A stretch of DNA of 64,000 nucleotides. It comes from Chloroflexota bacterium. Lineage in GTDB: Bacteria; Chloroflexota; Anaerolineae; Anaerolineales; Villigracilaceae. Under the pieces are notes generated by a model. It had not been told where the DNA came from. It ran no database searches and saw nothing but the letters and a program-made list of their open reading frames with translations. Of this stretch, positions 1 to 10,500 are shown piece after piece. Where the stretch lies: contig JAAENC010001036.1 in NCBI GenBank assembly GCA_024224815.1, positions 1 through 64,000 on the forward strand, written 5' to 3'. The position numbers and the translations under genes were made by a program. Numbering within the stretch: the first letter of the stretch is position 1; each line of letters begins with the position of its first letter.

Positions 1-530
<530 letters not shown>

Positions 531-675
531 AGAGTAAACCGAATGAAAGTCCAGTCTCCACTCACGGAGGCAGACTGAAGTTCTAAAAAAGTCTCATAAC
601 GGTATTGAGACGATGGCTTGACAGGAAACAAAATGTACGCTTCTTATCACTCTTCAGTTGCTAAGGTCAAAGATC

Positions 676-749
<74 letters not shown>

Positions 750-766
750 CTCACCAAGAAAATCTT

Positions 767-839
767 GGGGATGTAGCTCAGCTGGGAGAGCGCCGCCTTT
801 GCAAGGCGGAGGCCAGGGGTTCGAGCCCCCTCATCTCCA
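767..839 (+). tRNA. tRNA-Ala (anticodon TGC)
   Basis: The acceptor arm GGGGATG (767-773) pairs with CATCTCC (832-838) with one G-U pair, and A839 is the discriminator. The anticodon loop TTTGCAA gives TGC. It lies 17 nt after tRNA-Ile, completing the classic Ile-Ala spacer pair. Confidence 0.98.
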
Positions 840-1170
840 CTTGTTAGCTACGATGTAGACAAGGTGAAGTAAGATTGAATTTTTTAGTTGCTCGGTTAAC
901 ATAACTCTTTAGAGATTTATCGCAAGGGAATATACGACCCAGCGATAATGCTGGGTCGCTTTGTCTAAATTTACAACATAGCTTGAAGGGCGAGCGATGC
1001 CCTTGATATAGAATCAAGATCATCGCTCGCTGGTCAAACAGCGAATAGAACCTTAAAAACTGAATAATAATCAACCAAATTTAAATTTATTACAAACATC
1101 AAGAATTTTGTTTGTAAGCCGATAGTAAGAAGATAGAAAAGAAAGAAAAGTATCAATTTCTCCGCATCAC
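840..1170 (+). other. 16S-23S spacer, distal part, with processing hairpins
   Basis: No gene is seen here. A hairpin formed by GACCCAGC and GCTGGGTC lies at about 936-957. A larger one pairs GCGAGCGATG (990-999) with CATCGCTCGC (1021-1030) and encloses CTTGAT/ATCAAG. The segment AAAAACTGAATA near 1055-1066 resembles the pre-23S antitermination/processing leader of many rrn operons. The last 24 nt (1147-1170) form the left arm of the 23S processing stem. Confidence 0.7.
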
Positions 1171-4140
<2,970 letters not shown>

Positions 4141-4218
4141 GTGATGTGGAGAACTTGATACTTTTCCGTCGGCAAGGTTGAACTTATTATTCAGAAATTT
4201 CATTTGTGAAATTGTCTC

Positions 4219-4334
4219 TTTGGTGATTGGAGCGATGAGGATACACCCGGTTACATCTCGAACCCGGCAGTTAAGCTCATCAGCGCTGATGGTACTTGGG
4301 GGGTAGCCCCCTGGGAGAGTAGGTCATCGCCAAA
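4219..4334 (+). rRNA. rrf: 5S ribosomal RNA
   Basis: The conserved 5S core includes ACCCGGTTACATCTCGAACC near 4246 and a 3' GGGAGAGTAGGTCATCGCC segment. The terminal helix TTTGGTGAT/ATCGCCAAA closes the molecule and continues outward as GTCTC/GAGAC. That continuation makes the exact mature ends uncertain by a few bases. It is the third rRNA of the operon. Confidence 0.93.
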
Positions 4335-4351
4335 GAGACTTTTCTTTTTTC
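4330..4351 (+). terminator. rrn operon terminator region
   Basis: CCAAAGAGAC (4330-4339) pairs with GTCTCTTTGG (4214-4223) around 5S and is followed at once by a T-rich run (TTTTCTTTTTT). The 5S closing stem may therefore double as the intrinsic terminator of the operon. Confidence 0.55.
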
Positions 4352-4504
4352 TATTAGAGTTTCACAAGATAGAAGAAAGAGTGGGGACACACGAAAATTT
4401 GGGCTTGATGCCGTCTAACGGTAAATAGCTCATGAGTAGATATTTTTTCGGGCAAGGAAGCAAGTTTTGGATCAAGTTTAATCTCCGATTCCGACATCCT
4501 TCTC

Positions 4505-4533
4505 TTCTCAGACTTTCGTTTGTATAGTATAAT
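4505..4533 (+). promoter_or_regulatory. Candidate promoter for the rpsU-infA leader
   Basis: A perfect -10 TATAAT lies at 4528-4533, with a weak -35 TTCTCA (4505-4510) at 17-bp spacing. Predicted transcription from about 4540 would give a 165-nt leader before rpsU. Inference from sequence only. Confidence 0.45.
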
Positions 4534-4574
4534 TTTTCACGTTGTGAAAGTTAGCGATTTCCCTTTTACATTAA

Positions 4575-4669
4575 GTCGAGGAGTGTGTACCAAAAGTTTG
4601 GTATGCGAAAGCTGATTGTACTTATATTTTGAAAAACCTCGGCTGAGTTCGTCTTTCAGTCGATTTTTT
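4575..4669 (+). promoter_or_regulatory. Structured leader with internal terminator ahead of rpsU
   Basis: The 355-nt gap between the rrn terminator and rpsU holds no ORF. In its distal part GTGTACCAA and TTGGTATGC form a 9-bp hairpin with two G-U pairs. TCGGCTGA (4639-4646) pairs with TCAGTCGA (4656-4663) and is followed by six T (4664-4669), a Rho-independent terminator shape. GTCGAGG near 4575 can instead pair with CCTCGGC (4637-4643), which would break the terminator. Either attenuation of rpsU-infA or a free-standing short RNA fits; the sequence does not decide. Confidence 0.5.
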
Positions 4670-4678
4670 GTTTAATTA

Positions 4679-4698
4679 TCCTTCCTAGAAGGAGGTGA
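4679..4698 (+). promoter_or_regulatory. Strong Shine-Dalgarno of rpsU inside a small hairpin
   Basis: AAGGAGGTGA (4689-4698) is a near-perfect Shine-Dalgarno six bases before the rpsU ATG. Its first half lies in a 6-bp hairpin, TCCTTC (4679-4684) with GAAGGA (4688-4693) and a 3-nt loop. Translation might be tuned by opening of this hairpin. Confidence 0.5.
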
Positions 4699-4704
4699 AT
4701 TATC

Positions 4705-4896
4705 ATGGCCGTAGTAAAATTACGTTCGAATGAATCTCAAGAGCAACTTTTGAAGCGTTTTCGTAAAAGCGTTGTAAAGAGTGGCGTTTTGGGTACAGTA
4801 CGCGATAAGCGTTGGTTTGTCTCTCGTACGGAGCAACGACGTTTGGAAAAGAAAAAAGCAATTCGTCGCCTTAAACGCAAACGACGAAGTTATTAG
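4705..4896 (+). CDS. rpsU: 30S ribosomal protein bS21
   Basis: The 63-residue product is a small-subunit protein that helps 30S recognise mRNA near the 16S 3' end. It begins MAVVKLRSNES and contains LLKRFRKSVVKSGVL, the typical bS21 N-terminal half, followed by a lysine/arginine-rich tail ending RRLKRKRRSY. The length is normal for the family. The start is fixed by an excellent Shine-Dalgarno. It precedes infA by 16 nt, so the two are surely co-transcribed. Pairing bS21 with IF-1 immediately after an rrn operon clusters translation genes but is not a universal arrangement. Confidence 0.96.
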   Translation: MAVVKLRSNESQEQLLKRFRKSVVKSGVLGTVRDKRWFVSRTEQRRLEKKKAIRRLKRKRRSY

Positions 4897-4912
4897 ACAT
4901 TGGATATAATCT

Positions 4913-5155
4913 ATGGCGAAAACTGAAGATAAGATTAAGTTAGAAGGTACTGTGATCGAGGCTCTACCAGGAACACAATTTCGTGTAGAGCTAGAGAATG
5001 GTCACGAGGTGCTGGCTTATTTATCTGGTAAGATGCGGAAGTACTATATTCGTATTTTGTTAGGGGATAAGGTGCAGGTCGAAATGTCACCTTATGATCT
5101 TTCTCGCGGACGAATTACTTACCGCTACAAGAAAGGTCGCCCACGCCCTCAATAG
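4913..5155 (+). CDS. infA: Translation initiation factor IF-1
   Basis: The 80-residue S1/OB-fold factor binds the ribosomal A site during initiation. It shows the IF-1 hallmark order: [37 protein letters not shown] split over residues 8-43, then [20 protein letters not shown] and the C-terminal RITYRYK. Length is slightly above the usual 72 because of extra N- and C-terminal residues. It shares a transcript with rpsU and is followed by a clear bidirectional terminator. Confidence 0.96.
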   Translation: MAKTEDKIKLEGTVIEALPGTQFRVELENGHEVLAYLSGKMRKYYIRILLGDKVQVEMSPYDLSRGRITYRYKKGRPRPQ

Positions 5156-5184
5156 TTTTCTTTTTCGACATAAATGAGAGATTC

Positions 5185-5214
5185 AAAAAGCCCGTCATTT
5201 GGCGGGCTTTTTTC
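5185..5214. terminator. Bidirectional terminator between infA and the PFOR gene
   Basis: AAAAAGCCCG (5185-5194) pairs with CGGGCTTTTT (5203-5212). A-tract and T-tract flanks make it functional on either strand, so it can end the plus-strand rpsU-infA mRNA and the minus-strand PFOR mRNA. Confidence 0.85.
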
Positions 5215-5237
5215 CTTTAATCTGATGTGAAGCTATG

Positions 5238-5271
5238 AGTAGGAGTGGTTAGTTCATCAACCACTCCTACT
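5238..5271. repeat. Perfect 13-bp inverted repeat after the PFOR gene
   Basis: AGTAGGAGTGGTT (5238-5250) and its exact complement (5259-5271) flank an 8-nt loop. It follows the minus-strand PFOR stop codon by about 10 nt but has no T-run, so it may stabilise the mRNA 3' end rather than terminate. Confidence 0.6.
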
Positions 5272-5280
5272 TGTTTATAT

Positions 5281-8200
5281 TTATTCTTCTTTTTCTTCTT
5301 TCTTGTCGTAGCGCATTCCTGCCATTTGCTCGTAGAGCTTCCAACGAGCTTCTGCATCGTCCTGTGCTGCTTGCATTAGGGTTTCTGCACGGCTTTCGTT
5401 GTTCTGGGTTAGGACACGGTAGCGCGCTTCGTTGTAGGCAAAATCGCTTACGGGGATGCTTGGTTTTCTAGAATCGAGTTTAAGTGGGTTCTTGCCTTGC
5501 TCAATATTCTCAGGGTTGTAGCGGTAAAGCGGCCACAAACCGGATTTTACGAGCAGTTTTTGTTGGGTCAGACCGTCTTTCATATCATAACCATGTGCGA
5601 TACAGTGGCTGTAGGCCAAAATGATAGAAGGCCCATCGAAAGCATCTGCTTCGCGGAAGGCACGCAGGGTTTGAATATCGCTGGAGCCCATGGCAACTTG
5701 TGCGACGTAGACATAGCCGTAGGACATGGCGATCATGCCGAGGTCTTTGCGAGCAATATCTTTACCTTGTGCTGCGAATTTTGCAACTGCAGCGAGCGGT
5801 GTCGCTTTGGATGATTGCCCACCGGTATTTGAGTAGACTTGGGTATCCATAACGAGGATATTTACATTGCGACCGGATGCAAGTACGTGGTCGAGACCAC
5901 CGTAGCCGATATCATATGCCCAGCCGTCACCACCAACGATCCAGACACTCTTTTTGACGAGTACATCTGCGATGCTGAGAAGATCTTTAGCTTTGAAATC
6001 GTCGCTATTTGCAAGTTTTTCTTTTAGTTCTTCAACGCGGGTGCGTTGTGCCTGAATGCCTTCTTCTTCGTTTTGATCGGCGTTAAGAAGTGCGTCTACA
6101 AGATCCTGCCCAATGGTGTCTTTTAATGCCACCAAAAGCTCACGAGCGTACTCACTTTGTTTGTCAATGGTCAAGCGCATGCCAAGTCCGAACTCGGCGT
6201 TATCTTCGAAGAGGGAGTTTGACCAAGCCGGTCCACGCCCATCTGCATTTTGGGAGTAGGGGGTGGTGGGAAGATTTCCGCCATAGATAGATGAACAACC
6301 AGTTGCGTTGGCGATGATTGTGCGGTCGCCGAAGAGCTGGGTCATCAATTTGATATATGGAGTCTCGCCACAACCGGCACAAGCACCGGAGAACTCAAAG
6401 AGCGGCTGCAAGAGCTGCGAATTTTTGATGGTGCTGAGTTTCATTGCGGTGCGATCTGCTTCTGGGATGTCCAGGAAGAAATCCCAATTTTCTTTTTCAG
6501 TTTCGCGGATCGGGGGCTGCGGAGCCATATTAAGGGCTTTGCGTTCAGGATTCTGCTTATCTTTTGCAGGGCAGACTTCTACACAAAGGTTGCAAGCGGT
6601 GCAGTCTTCAGGAGCGACCTGAATGGTGTATTTGTGCTCAGGGAATTCTTTGAATTTTGCATCGAGGCTCTTGAAGGTTTCAGGAGCGCTATCGAGCAAT
6701 GCCGGTTCGTAAACTTTCTGGCGAATGACTGCGTGCGGGCAGACGAAAACACATTTACCACATTGGATACAAAGGTCTTCTTCCCAAACAGGAATATCAA
6801 GCGCAAGGTTGCGTTTTTCCCATTGGGTTGTGCCGGAGGGGTAAGTGCCGTCGGTAGGCATAGCGCTGACAGGGAGATCGTTGCCATCACCAGTGATCAT
6901 CTTGCCGAGTACATCGCGGACGAATTCAGGGGATTCTGCAGGAACGGGCAAGCGGCGGGTCATTTTGCTGCTAATTGCATCAGGATACTCAACTTCATAG
7001 AGATGAGCAAGAGCCTGGTCTACAGCGGCATAGTTTTTCTGGACGATTGCTTCACCACGTTTGCTATAGGTTTTCTTGATAGCAACTTTGATCGCTTCAA
7101 TAGCATCGTCTTTGGGGAGAACACCACTAATAGCAAAGAAACAGGTTTGCATAATGGTGTTAATGCGTACGCCCATGCCGGTTTTTTGCGCAACTTCGTA
7201 ACCGTCGATCACATAGAATTTGAGTTTCTTTTCAACAATGGTCTTTTGGTCTTCTTGTGGGATTTGATTCCAAACTTCATCAGCACTAAAGGTACTGTTC
7301 AGTAGGAAAACTGCGCCGGGCATGGCGAATTTGAGCATATCAATTTGCTCAAGGAAGTTGAACTGGTGGCAAGCCACGAAATTCGCTTTTGTGATCTCGT
7401 AAGGAGCATTGATTGGGTCAGGTCCAAAGCGCAAATGTGAAATTGTCTTTGCGCCAGCTTTGCGAGAGTCATATACAAAGTGACCTTGTGCAAAGTTTTC
7501 GGTTTCTTCACCAATGATCTTGATCGAGTTTTTATTTGCGCCAACAGTACCGTCGGAGCCAAGCCCAAAGAAAAGCGCGCGGATGGTGCTTTCGCCTTCG
7601 ATCGAGAAATCTGCGTCGTAATCTACGCTGGTGTTGGTGACATCGTCAACGATACCAACGGTAAAGTGATTTTTCGGGGTATCTTTTGCCATTTCATCGA
7701 AGACACCTTTTGCCATAGCTGGGGTAAATTCTTTGGATGAAAGACCGTAACGCCCGCCAATTACACTTGGCATCGTTTCGAAGGGCGCGGAGCCGTCCCC
7801 TAAACCTTCGTTAAAGGCAGTAATAATATCTTGATAAAGAGGCTCGCCAGTCGCGCCGGGTTCCTTTGTTCGGTCAAGTGTAGCAACCACTTTAACGGAA
7901 GCAGGCATAACGTCGAGGAGGTGTTTTACCGAGAATGGGCGATATAAGCGGACGATGACAACACCCACTTTTTCGCCTTGCGCGTTAAGATGTTTAACGG
8001 TCTCAGCAACGGCTTTGCCACCTGAACCTAAAACAACAATTACGCGTTCTGCATCGGGGGCGCCGAAATACTCAAAGAGTTTATATTCGCGTCCAACCTG
8101 TGCTGCAAATTTATCCATCATTCCCTGAACGATTTCAGGGCAAGCGTCATAATAGCTATTAACAGTTTCGCGTGCCTGGAAGAAAACATCCGGATTTTGA

Positions 8201-8856
8201 GCGGTACCACGAATTACAGGGCGATCAGGTGAAAGACCGCGTGCACGATGTTCGTGCACCAACTCATCGTCGATCATTGTGCGAATATCTTCGTCAGCCA
8301 AAATCTCAATTTTTGCGATTTCGTGCGAAACACGGAAACCCTCAAAGAAGTGCATAAAAGGCACGCGAGATTTCAGTGTTGCAGCTTGTGAAATAAGCGC
8401 AAAATCGTGTGCTTCTTGGGTAGAGCCAGATGAAAGCATGGCAAAACCGGAAGAGCGGCAACCCATTACATCTGAGTGATCACCAAAAATAGAGAGTGCC
8501 TGTGCAGCAACCGAGCGAGCAGCTACATGGAAGACTGTAGATGTCAATTCGCCCGCGATTTTGTACATATTGGGCAACATCAAAAGCAAGCCTTGAGATG
8601 CAGTAAAAGTTGTAGTTAATGACCCTGTTTGCAGCGCACCATGCACTGCTCCAGCCGCGCCACCTTCGGCTTGCATTTCAATTACTAAGGGGGTTGTGCC
8701 CCAAACATTTTTCTGCTCTGCGGCAGACCACGCATCAGCCAACTCACCCATTGGGGTGGAAGGGGTAATTGGATAAATCGCAATCACCTCATTCGTTCGA
8801 TGCGCAATATTGGCGGTAGCTTCGTTACCGTCAATTGTTGCAATCTTTCGTTTCAT
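5281..8856 (-). CDS. nifJ: Pyruvate:ferredoxin (flavodoxin) oxidoreductase, single-chain
   Basis: The 1191-residue homodimeric-type PFOR oxidises pyruvate with CoA to acetyl-CoA and CO2, passing electrons to ferredoxin; it is oxygen-sensitive and cytosolic. Domains in order: N-terminal TPP-binding domain with YPITPSTPMGELADAW (about 29-44), CoA-binding and gamma-like domains, two [4Fe-4S] motifs CIQCGKCVFVCP (about 695) and CTACNLCVEVCP (about 755), then the C-terminal TPP domain with CAGCGETPYIKL (about 830) and GDGWAYDIGYGG (about 980). Length matches full fused enzymes such as NifJ. The start follows AAAGGAG. It stands alone between divergent or terminated neighbours. It supports fermentative or anaerobic central metabolism. 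Confidence 0.96.
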   Translation of the reverse strand: MKRKIATIDGNEATANIAHRTNEVIAIYPITPSTPMGELADAWSAAEQKNVWGTTPLVIEMQAEGGAAGAVHGALQTGSLTTTFTASQGLLLMLPNMYKIAGELTSTVFHVAARSVAAQALSIFGDHSDVMGCRSSGFAMLSSGSTQEAHDFALISQAATLKSRVPFMHFFEGFRVSHEIAKIEILADEDIRTMIDDELVHEHRARGLSPDRPVIRGTAQNPDVFFQARETVNSYYDACPEIVQGMMDKFAAQVGREYKLFEYFGAPDAERVIVVLGSGGKAVAETVKHLNAQGEKVGVVIVRLYRPFSVKHLLDVMPASVKVVATLDRTKEPGATGEPLYQDIITAFNEGLGDGSAPFETMPSVIGGRYGLSSKEFTPAMAKGVFDEMAKDTPKNHFTVGIVDDVTNTSVDYDADFSIEGESTIRALFFGLGSDGTVGANKNSIKIIGEETENFAQGHFVYDSRKAGAKTISHLRFGPDPINAPYEITKANFVACHQFNFLEQIDMLKFAMPGAVFLLNSTFSADEVWNQIPQEDQKTIVEKKLKFYVIDGYEVAQKTGMGVRINTIMQTCFFAISGVLPKDDAIEAIKVAIKKTYSKRGEAIVQKNYAAVDQALAHLYEVEYPDAISSKMTRRLPVPAESPEFVRDVLGKMITGDGNDLPVSAMPTDGTYPSGTTQWEKRNLALDIPVWEEDLCIQCGKCVFVCPHAVIRQKVYEPALLDSAPETFKSLDAKFKEFPEHKYTIQVAPEDCTACNLCVEVCPAKDKQNPERKALNMAPQPPIRETEKENWDFFLDIPEADRTAMKLSTIKNSQLLQPLFEFSGACAGCGETPYIKLMTQLFGDRTIIANATGCSSIYGGNLPTTPYSQNADGRGPAWSNSLFEDNAEFGLGMRLTIDKQSEYARELLVALKDTIGQDLVDALLNADQNEEEGIQAQRTRVEELKEKLANSDDFKAKDLLSIADVLVKKSVWIVGGDGWAYDIGYGGLDHVLASGRNVNILVMDTQVYSNTGGQSSKATPLAAVAKFAAQGKDIARKDLGMIAMSYGYVYVAQVAMGSSDIQTLRAFREADAFDGPSIILAYSHCIAHGYDMKDGLTQQKLLVKSGLWPLYRYNPENIEQGKNPLKLDSRKPSIPVSDFAYNEARYRVLTQNNESRAETLMQAAQDDAEARWKLYEQMAGMRYDKKEEKEE

Positions 8857-9018
8857 AACGATACTCCTTTATTCAGTATGCACGATGCACACTGCAAGAT
8901 TAGAAAACTAAATTAATCACCATATAGTGTATTCTTTTGCGCCCTATTTAGGAAGTTACCTATGGCTAAAAAACACTCGCGACTTGTCACAGTTTAATCG
9001 ATGATGATTAGCAGAACT

Positions 9019-9567
9019 TTAACGACTAACTAAATATGGATGTAAGTGCGGGCGTGCCATAAACAAAGCTGCCAGCGTTTTCGCATCTGGTATTTGGCCT
9101 GCTTCCGCCATGGACAGCGCTTCTGCGACCGGAACTTTCTCTACACCCAAAAATTCATCTGCATCAGGTGCCAGGGGGTTATCATATAAGTCTGTGGCTA
9201 AAAAAACAGACATCAACTCAGTTGAATAACCGGGCACGAGATAAAATTTCCCTAATTCAACAATTTTCCTGGCTGCCATGCCCGTTTCCTCTCGTAACTC
9301 TCGCCCTGCACAATAAGCAGGGTCCTCGTTTGGTTCATCGAGAGTTCCGGCAGGGAGTTCGAGTAAATTACCCTTCGTAGCATGACGATACTGACGCACG
9401 AATAAGAGATTACCATCTTGATCTATCGGCAAAATGACAACAGAACCATGGTGCTCTACAATATCAAATTTAGTAGTCCGTCCATCGGGTGTACGTAAAT
9501 TATCCCGTCGAATAGTAAATACCCGCCCCTTAAAAACTTCTTCTGAACTAATTAACTTGAAATTCAT
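9019..9567 (-). CDS. Nudix hydrolase, ADP-ribose pyrophosphatase type
   Basis: The 182-residue enzyme probably hydrolyses ADP-ribose or a related nucleotide sugar to AMP plus a phosphosugar. The Nudix box is GTLDEPNE, seven residues, then RELREETGM; the first loop is one residue longer than the standard GX5E. A PGYSTE motif some 15 residues downstream matches the proline that marks ADP-ribose-type members. The N-terminal pattern (EEVFKGRVFTIRRD, VRQYRHATKG) is also typical. A terminator lies just upstream of its start, and it ends about 160 nt before the PFOR start, so it is probably a separate unit. Confidence 0.88.
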   Translation of the reverse strand: MNFKLISSEEVFKGRVFTIRRDNLRTPDGRTTKFDIVEHHGSVVILPIDQDGNLLFVRQYRHATKGNLLELPAGTLDEPNEDPAYCAGRELREETGMAARKIVELGKFYLVPGYSTELMSVFLATDLYDNPLAPDADEFLGVEKVPVAEALSMAEAGQIPDAKTLAALFMARPHLHPYLVSR

Positions 9568-9586
9568 ATTAAAGCTCCAGACATAG

Positions 9587-9624
9587 AAACACCCAAGAAA
9601 AGAAAAGTTCTTCTCTTGGGTGTT
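9587..9624 (-). terminator. Terminator after the LysM lipoprotein gene
   Basis: AAACACCCAAGA (9587-9598) pairs with TCTTGGGTGTTT (9613-9624), a 12-bp stem. It lies between the minus-strand LysM gene and the Nudix gene. Confidence 0.65.
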
Positions 9625-9642
9625 TTATTAAGCAAAATAAAC

Positions 9643-10368
9643 TTAGTCTATTTGTAAAACAGTGCCAGCCGCAACATTATTTGGGTTAGCAATATTATTT
9701 CTGCTCACAATCGCGGCTGGGTCAACATCACCAAAGAAACAGGCTATGCCATATACCGTTGTATTAGAGGGAACAGTATAAGACACCGGGTGTGCATGTA
9801 ATGCACGAGTGGATGGGAATGCTTTTCCGCTTTGGGGAATGCTGAGTGTTAGCCCGGGTTGAAGGCTCTGTGCTTGTGCCGAAGAAAGGCTATTTAAGTT
9901 TAATAATTCTGTCGGGTCAACATTAAAGCGACGAGCAATACAATAAGGGAATTCTCCCTTTTTAAGCGTATAACTGGCTGGTTTTCCAACCACTGGGGGA
10001 TCAGCAACAATAGCTGTCGGCGTTAGCGTTGGATCTATTTCAGGGGTTACAGTAGCATCTTCCGGTACAGCCGTTGGATCCTCAGATACAGGAGCTGCTT
10101 CTTCAGTTACTTTTGCCGGGGCATCGTCACCTACACCTGCAGCAAGGGCTGTAGCCGTTTGTTCACCGGCAATAGCTGTTTGCGCGCCAAGTTCGACAAG
10201 TTCCATACTATCAGCGGCAAGGGGGGTAGCAAATCCTTCACCTTGAACAACTGGAGTTGCTGCGCTCTCATCGATCGGAGCATATGAGCGCTCGCAACTG
10301 CTAAGGGCCAGCATTGCAATGACTATGGCAATAACGAGAATTAATCTTGTTTTTTTCTGTGTATTCAT
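9643..10368 (-). CDS. LysM-domain lipoprotein
   Basis: The 241-residue exported lipoprotein probably binds the cell wall. A hydrophobic signal ends in a lipobox LALSSC (cysteine about residue 26). A threonine/proline/alanine-rich linker (about 35-125) follows, typical of surface-exposed spacers. Two LysM-like modules come next: SYTLKKGEFPYCIARRFNVD (about 132-180) and a second starting SYTVPSNTTVYGIACFFGDV (about 190-241). LysM modules bind N-acetylglucosamine polymers. No catalytic domain is present. The start is set by AGGAGAAAGAC seven bases upstream and by a good promoter at 10430-10458. Confidence 0.88.
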   Translation of the reverse strand: MNTQKKTRLILVIAIVIAMLALSSCERSYAPIDESAATPVVQGEGFATPLAADSMELVELGAQTAIAGEQTATALAAGVGDDAPAKVTEEAAPVSEDPTAVPEDATVTPEIDPTLTPTAIVADPPVVGKPASYTLKKGEFPYCIARRFNVDPTELLNLNSLSSAQAQSLQPGLTLSIPQSGKAFPSTRALHAHPVSYTVPSNTTVYGIACFFGDVDPAAIVSRNNIANPNNVAAGTVLQID

Positions 10369-10429
10369 TGTCTTTCTCCTCTTGATAAATACACCTTTTT
10401 TCTCTTAGAACAGGTGTTTTCCTCGCTTG

Positions 10430-10458
10430 ATAGTAGCACAACACAATACCCCCGTCAA
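10430..10458 (-). promoter_or_regulatory. Sigma70-type promoter of the LysM lipoprotein gene
   Basis: Read on the minus strand: -35 TTGACG, 17-bp spacer, -10 TACTAT with an extended TGn (TGC). It would start transcription near 10423, about 55 nt before the ATG. One of the best-formed promoters in the window. Confidence 0.6.
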
Positions 10459-10500
10459 GTTGCCCTAAAGGGGGGATGATGTGCTAAATGGAGAGCGATT

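Noticed and set aside
4400..4415. GGCTTGATGCCG shared with 14955 (GGCTTGATACCG) and partly with 56081
   Set aside because: Too short and without shared flanking structure; treated as chance until a genome-wide count is made.
6634..7305. 223-residue open frame on the plus strand inside the PFOR gene
   Set aside because: Antisense shadow of a highly conserved coding region; no ribosome site and no recognisable domain.
8878..8891. Direct repeat ATGCACGATGCACA just before the PFOR start
   Set aside because: Two 7-mers only, partly overlapping the leader near the ribosome site; not enough to call an operator.
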